Shown one piece after another: positions 8,201-10,318 of a DNA stretch of 10,318 nucleotides. The stretch lies in assembly GCA_031546715.1 (NCBI GenBank), contig JAVBKA010000129.1:1-10318 (forward strand). The letters are read 5' to 3'. This DNA comes from JAVBKA01 sp031546715 (GTDB lineage: Bacteria; Bacillota; Clostridia; Oscillospirales; UBA929). Each line of letters opens with the position of its first letter. The first letter of the stretch is position 1. A program made the translations under genes and the position numbers. The notes under the pieces were generated by a model. The model did not search any database, was not told the DNA's origin, and was given only the letters and a program-made list of their open reading frames with translations.

Positions 8201-9107
8201 GGTTTCCAATAGTATTGTTGCCAGAAGCTGCCCATCCTGTGGCATAACCAATTATTTTTGTGTGCTTATGGTCCGTTTCCTCATGGTCACATCCGAAGTC
8301 CTCTCCGATAATCAGCTCAGGGTCGGGACCACCTTCAACGTAGTTTTTTTCATCGACCATATAATGGGTTAAAGCCGGGATGCCAGAAATCACGGCTGTT
8401 TCGTTATGACGAAGATAAATTTTTTCGCCGCTTTTTATAACCCCTGAGCTTTTAACGTCAAGAGTCGTTTCATCCTCAAATTCATAGGTGTAGTCTGAAA
8501 TTTCGCTTTCTGTGGTACTGCTGATGACAAATGGATACTCAAGTGTATCATCTTTCCCGATAGCCACTGTAAATTCAAATGGAAATTCCATGTCCATGGC
8601 TGTAAGGTTATATGCGCTTCCGTTTATATCTCGATTTATTACCACTTTTTTTATGGTAAGGTCTGCGATTATGGAAGCGTTATGTACAGTAATGTCCACA
8701 GCGCCGGGAGAAAACTCTTGAGTTTTAGCATTCTCAAGATTCATTTGATAACCGTAGGGGGCTTTGGATTCCATAAAGTAGTACTTTTTAGAATAATCTA
8801 GGTTGTTGACTGTGATTTCTCCGTTTAGGTCGGTCACATGGCTTGAAACAAACGTGCCGTCGCGCTCGTAAAGGTCAAAAAATGCGTTGGCGAGGGGCTG
8901 GTCTGTATCAGAATCGAGCTTGAAAAGCTTTACATCATACGGTTCAAAGGAGAAATCATTCGTAACGTTTTGAGCAAGAGAAAACCACGCAGATGTACCA
9001 ACGGCGATTACTCCCAGAGATATAATCACCGTAAAAATAACAGCCGCGCTTTTATTATTCAGTAGCTTTAATAGCCTATTGCGTTTCAGCTTGCTCATCA
9101 CCTTCAA
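5289..9107 (-). CDS. Large multidomain surface protein (pilin or adhesin) with SpaA/Cna_B, FctA-like and tandem repeat domains and a GPKTGD sorting signal
   Basis: This is a 1272-residue wall-anchored protein, numbered from TTG 9107. Residues 20-46 form a membrane or signal segment ending TSAWFSLAQN, like SipW-type signal regions. Domains in order: SpaA-like (57-145) with E-box YYFMESKAPYGY; a divergent repeat domain (148-316); a second one (320-530) split by a Pro/Ser/Thr-rich insert; Cna_B-like (537-628); streptococcal-pilin FctA/Spy0128-like (632-757); four tandem ~95-residue repeats (763-1135); a final Cna_B-like domain (1148-1230). The sorting signal is GPKTGD (1235-1240), then a membrane helix and the basic tail GRKGRQRK. 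Most domains show a Lys...Glu...Asn pattern expected for internal isopeptide bonds. I see no YPKN-type pilin motif, so shaft polymerisation is unproven. The start is unclear: TTG 9107 falls in the T-tract of an upstream terminator-like hairpin, so ATG 9098 is more likely, although its AAGG is only 2 bases away. Confidence 0.88.
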   Translation of the reverse strand: MKVMSKLKRNRLLKLLNNKSAAVIFTVIISLGVIAVGTSAWFSLAQNVTNDFSFEPYDVKLFKLDSDTDQPLANAFFDLYERDGTFVSSHVTDLNGEITVNNLDYSKKYYFMESKAPYGYQMNLENAKTQEFSPGAVDITVHNASIIADLTIKKVVINRDINGSAYNLTAMDMEFPFEFTVAIGKDDTLEYPFVISSTTESEISDYTYEFEDETTLDVKSSGVIKSGEKIYLRHNETAVISGIPALTHYMVDEKNYVEGGPDPELIIGEDFGCDHEETDHKHTKIIGYATGWAASGNNTIGNLRKEGSLVVFENRKITEDYELKISSLAVVDRILAHPDDIDHEKSFEVTVTVDEDNIRYFYEVIDLLDDNYDYYSRNDPGVPPPLATQTDTQVSTATTLQQPSTRILKNYGASVSANSGKAASLTTPYIHKPSLNERWPSKNGQYPEPKLSLNNVITVNLHHGSALIIYGIPTGTKYYIEQKDYKDIDGYMIDSTIKTDGVILPDLEVLDDPDTPDPKLLRVRADIYNYFTRPITRKIELKKEWTDENDTATQTEVSLVDLKTGKSYDSRYLTPEKNWMAQVEVPKYDENGELIIYGLEESPHPDYVVTEYTEVSTGTNLGITIKNTKSPGTVKPKVKKVVSGSYPSNQQFSFKIAPITSGAPMPENDILQITGEGISSFGNIVFTEAGTFEYAITEVAGEIAGYVYDDSVFKMVVTVKLNPLDNKTLIATSEYTKFFSGNELPMPDAPMLFQNTYNPTQNAVLTIIKRVTGSGADPSKVFTFRVFINQQEMLIQLKGGESIQFSVAPYTPYHVIEEDYSAEGYYTTSSGNTSGTVSPDGTTVHFVNTKMTVDPTQTGSLTVVKTVGGVGGDMQKKFRFTVNIGGVSNVIYLKHGEEKVFSGIPEGTPYWVQEDNYFEEGYETSNTSAAGNIFSKEAVAAFTNLNHTKREKSSLTVTKKVQGGAAVGERFDFTVIIGGLKHKISLADGESYNFTDIPVNTPYSITEDDYTSKGYVTTSTGSGGTILKEGCEAVFTNTKAEINPNEKGTLIISKKVIGRFVDITKKFHFKILIGQQEYSLYLRDGESYPMTDIPSGTQYTVIEDDYSSVGYKTYSDGASGTITSGTVTAGFVNEYTSTVIPEPDDDVVQVSGTKTWIHGKNPQLPKSIIVYVMNGSIKAAQKEVTAKDGWSYAFNLPKYDENDFEIVYTVSEEPISGYTMSVRGYDLINTFSSGGPKTGDEQVTWYWYVLIAVGVIGLGVTLFVGRKGRQRK
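5292..5405 (-). other. Cell-wall sorting signal of the large surface protein
   Basis: Residues 1235-1272 hold GPKTGD, a hydrophobic helix (about 1243-1264) and the positive tail GRKGRQRK, the three parts of a sortase signal. The first residue is Gly where the common motif has Leu. (S/P)PKTG-like signals are known for the class B sortase of Clostridioides difficile, which fits the class B sortase encoded two genes downstream. Confidence 0.85.
5703..6821 (-). repeat. Four tandem ~95-residue surface domains
   Basis: The units cover residues 763-850, 860-945, 954-1039 and 1049-1135, with a period of 94-97 residues. Each follows the same plan: a start like LTxxKKVxG, then FxFxVxIG, then an L-x-x-GE(S/E) strand, (I)PxxTxYxxxEDxY, GYxT and a final F(V/T)N. 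The DNA copies have diverged, so this is an old duplication rather than a recent expansion. They resemble the DUF5979/DUF7601-like surface domains found with Cna_B modules in Clostridia; that name is from memory and unverified. Confidence 0.85.
7752..7997 (-). other. Pro/Ser/Thr-rich insert inside the second repeat domain
   Basis: Residues about 371-452 are rich in Pro, Ser, Thr, Gln and Asn (for example GVPPPLATQTDTQVSTATT) and lack the hydrophobic alternation of the flanks. They split a repeat domain whose first half (SSLAVVDRI...FEVTVTVD) and second half (VITVNLHHGSALIIYGIP) otherwise match the other units. It is probably a flexible or glycosylated loop. Confidence 0.6.
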
Positions 9108-9151
9108 AAAAAGGCAACAGATAACAGCACTGGGAACTGCTACTTGTTACC
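9106..9151 (-). terminator. Intra-operon terminator or attenuator just before the large surface gene
   Basis: In the minus-strand transcript GGTAACA (9151-9145) pairs with TGTTGCC (9119-9113). After one A-C mismatch, GTAGCAG (9143-9137) pairs with CTGTTAT (9127-9121) around a 9-base loop. Seven Ts follow at once (9112-9106). The three G-U pairs exist only in the minus-strand RNA and would be A-C mismatches on plus, so the structure is strand-specific. It starts about 20 bases after the stop of the upstream gene and its T-tract reaches the start region of the next one. It would lower expression of the large protein, membrane protein and sortase relative to the upstream gene. Confidence 0.75.
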
Positions 9152-9172
9152 TTGTTATGTAAAAATGTCGGG

Positions 9173-10318
9173 TTATTCGGATGGTGTAGGTGTAGGTGTT
9201 GGCGTTGGTGTTTCTGTTGGAGTTGCGGTTGGTGTTGGTGAAGGGGTTTCGGTCGGCGTCGTTGATGGGGCATGGGATGGTGAAATGCTTGCTTCGGGGA
9301 TTTCTTCAGACGGAGTAGGGGAGTGGGATGGCTGCTGCGAAGTCACAGGTTTTTTGTCTGATTCTTCGCCTTCTTCTGTAAATTCCCTATTTTTGTACCA
9401 AGTTATACCGTCATAATACCAGAATTCGTCCAGATAGTACCATTCATCTTGAAGCAGTAACCAGCCATCATCAGTAAATGGGTAGATTTCATAGTCAAGC
9501 GTCCACTCAAAACCGTCATATCGCCAGTGACCATCGTCAAATTTCCAGATATCGCCGTCTTGATACCAGCTAAGACCTGTTTCGTGTTCTGGGTCTTCGG
9601 CGGTGCGGAGAGTGAAATCTTCTGAGCTAGCTCCTAATGTAATGGAGTTAGCGATTGCATTCAAAAGAATCTCGGCTTCGACGGTTGCTTCTTCGCCGAT
9701 ACCTGCGTATGCCTCTTCTGAAAACTTGCCCACATCATCTGCCGTTGTTGATTGCATGGAAACATCGATGCCATAATAGTAACGCTTGCGCTCCATTTTT
9801 AGGGTTGTAATTTCCGCCGTAGGCTTAACAGCATCGACAAGCAGACCCGTGGCTTCCCCAGGCTCTAGCGGGCTAGCCCAATAAGCCCAGCCGTTTGTTG
9901 TATCGACAACCCAAAAATCGCCGCTTTCCATGGGACCGCGAGAGCCGTCTCCGTTAATCCACTCGGTCATGGTCAGGATGGTTGCGGCGCGTGTGAGTTG
10001 AAGTCCGTGATAATTAGTTTTGGCGTATTCGTTAATGTCTATTTGCAGTGAGGTCAGAGAAGCTCTGGCAATATCTATATCCTCTTGGTCGCCTGTGGAA
10101 AACTTAAAACCAAGGCTTCTTTTTGCAAGCTCCAATGCGGTTAGTTTATCTTGCAAAATAGTGTCGCCGTACGCTATATCGGTCAGTTCTTTATATGTAT
10201 CGTAGTATTGTTCCATGCTTTTTGGGAGACCGTCTTCAAAAAGGCTGTCTTTAACAACGGCTTGCTCACCTTCGAGCACCATTTGTTCGAGTGATGCAGG
10301 TAAATACAACTTTTGCCC
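9173..10318 (-). CDS. Secreted TasA/SipW-dependent-like protein with Trp heptads and Pro/Thr tail (5' end off window)
   Basis: At least 381 codons are visible and the frame stays open to the window edge. The TTG at 10309 has no ribosome binding site, so the true start and any signal peptide lie outside. Numbered from that TTG: residues 30-100 look helical and FIVAR-like (LTALELAKRSL...ASLTSLQIDI). Residues 115-200 contain DFWVVDTTNGWAYWASPLEPGEAT, an arrangement like the GYYYY..PLxPGExT segment of TasA-like SipW-dependent proteins, then YYYGIDVSMQS. Residues 248-310 form nine aromatic heptads. From about 322 the tail is Pro/Ser/Thr-rich and ends (TP)nSE with no LPXTG signal or membrane helix. 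It precedes the sorted surface gene by 65 bases and a terminator-like hairpin. It may be the more abundant matrix or pilus partner. The family link is tentative. Confidence 0.6.
   Translation of the reverse strand, partial: GQKLYLPASLEQMVLEGEQAVVKDSLFEDGLPKSMEQYYDTYKELTDIAYGDTILQDKLTALELAKRSLGFKFSTGDQEDIDIARASLTSLQIDINEYAKTNYHGLQLTRAATILTMTEWINGDGSRGPMESGDFWVVDTTNGWAYWASPLEPGEATGLLVDAVKPTAEITTLKMERKRYYYGIDVSMQSTTADDVGKFSEEAYAGIGEEATVEAEILLNAIANSITLGASSEDFTLRTAEDPEHETGLSWYQDGDIWKFDDGHWRYDGFEWTLDYEIYPFTDDGWLLLQDEWYYLDEFWYYDGITWYKNREFTEEGEESDKKPVTSQQPSHSPTPSEEIPEASISPSHAPSTTPTETPSPTPTATPTETPTPTPTPTPSE
9176..9346 (-). repeat. Pro/Thr/Ser tail encoded by imperfect 6-base repeats
   Basis: Residues 322-378 of the upstream surface protein are Pro/Thr/Ser-rich and end in PTPTPTPTPSE. 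On the plus strand the DNA at about 9183-9265 is a series of imperfect GGTGTN hexamers. Changes in copy number by slippage would keep the frame. Such tails commonly act as wall-spanning stalks in Gram-positives. Confidence 0.75.
9380..9568 (-). repeat. Nine exact 7-residue (21-base) aromatic repeats
   Basis: Tryptophan occurs at residues 248, 255, 262, 269, 283, 290, 297 and 304, with Tyr at 276, exactly every seven residues. Most units read W-[YKRT]-[YFQL]-x-D/G-x-x, for example WKFDDGH and WYYDGIT. On the plus strand the Trp codons appear as CCA every 21 bases (for example 9398, 9419, 9440). The Gly/Asp content argues for short beta-hairpin turns rather than a coiled coil. Confidence 0.85.

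Noticed and set aside
9108..9172. Frameshift joining the Pro/Thr-tailed protein to the large surface protein
   Set aside because: The tail ends at a natural stop, the gap contains a terminator-like hairpin, and the large protein has its own N-terminal signal region. They are two genes.
9144..9416. Plus-strand open frame coding a Gly-Val repeat protein
   Set aside because: It is the antisense of the Pro/Thr tail of the minus-strand surface protein. It has no ribosome binding site or recognisable domain.
10307..10309. TTG as the start of the rightmost gene
   Set aside because: There is no Shine-Dalgarno sequence before it, and the frame continues open to the window edge with no signal peptide in the visible part. 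It is better treated as truncated at its 5' end.

Overview
The window reads as chromosome of a low-to-mid GC Gram-positive anaerobe of the Clostridia. The evidence is the gene order yceD-like / rpmF / DUF512 radical SAM-like / der / plsY / trmL, a class B sortase with a PKTG-type cell-wall sorting signal, and strong GGAGG-type ribosome binding sites. I cannot name the genus from sequence alone.

Plus strand, 1-4111, is housekeeping. The 3' end of a YceD (DUF177) gene is followed by rpmF (ribosomal protein L32), which ends in a clean GC-rich terminator at 417-441. A tight four-gene run follows: a DUF512 protein with a PDZ-like N-terminus and a CX3CX2C cluster, the double GTPase der, the acyltransferase plsY and the tRNA methyltransferase trmL. 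Each gene overlaps the next by 1 to about 20 bases, so translation is probably coupled.

Minus strand, 10318-4116, is a cell-surface module that converges on trmL with only 4 bases between the stop codons. In transcription order it holds: (1) the C-terminal part of a secreted protein whose middle resembles TasA/SipW-dependent proteins, followed by nine exact aromatic heptads and a Pro/Thr tail; (2) a terminator-like hairpin with a T-tract that runs into the start region of the next gene; (3) a 1272-residue multidomain pilin or adhesin with a GPKTGD sorting signal; (4) a 122-residue membrane protein of unknown function; (5) a class B sortase. Genes 3 and 4 overlap by 4 bases and gene 5 follows immediately. 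The simplest reading is that the sortase anchors or polymerises the large protein, with the small membrane protein as an accessory.

The most interesting points are the attenuator-like hairpin between the two surface proteins, the perfect 7-residue Trp periodicity, the run of up to nine domains with a conserved Lys-Glu-Asn pattern suggesting internal isopeptide bonds (with one domain that has lost its Lys), and the unassigned membrane protein locked between substrate and sortase. The start of the surface operon lies beyond the right edge, so its promoter and any signal peptidase or second sortase cannot be seen.
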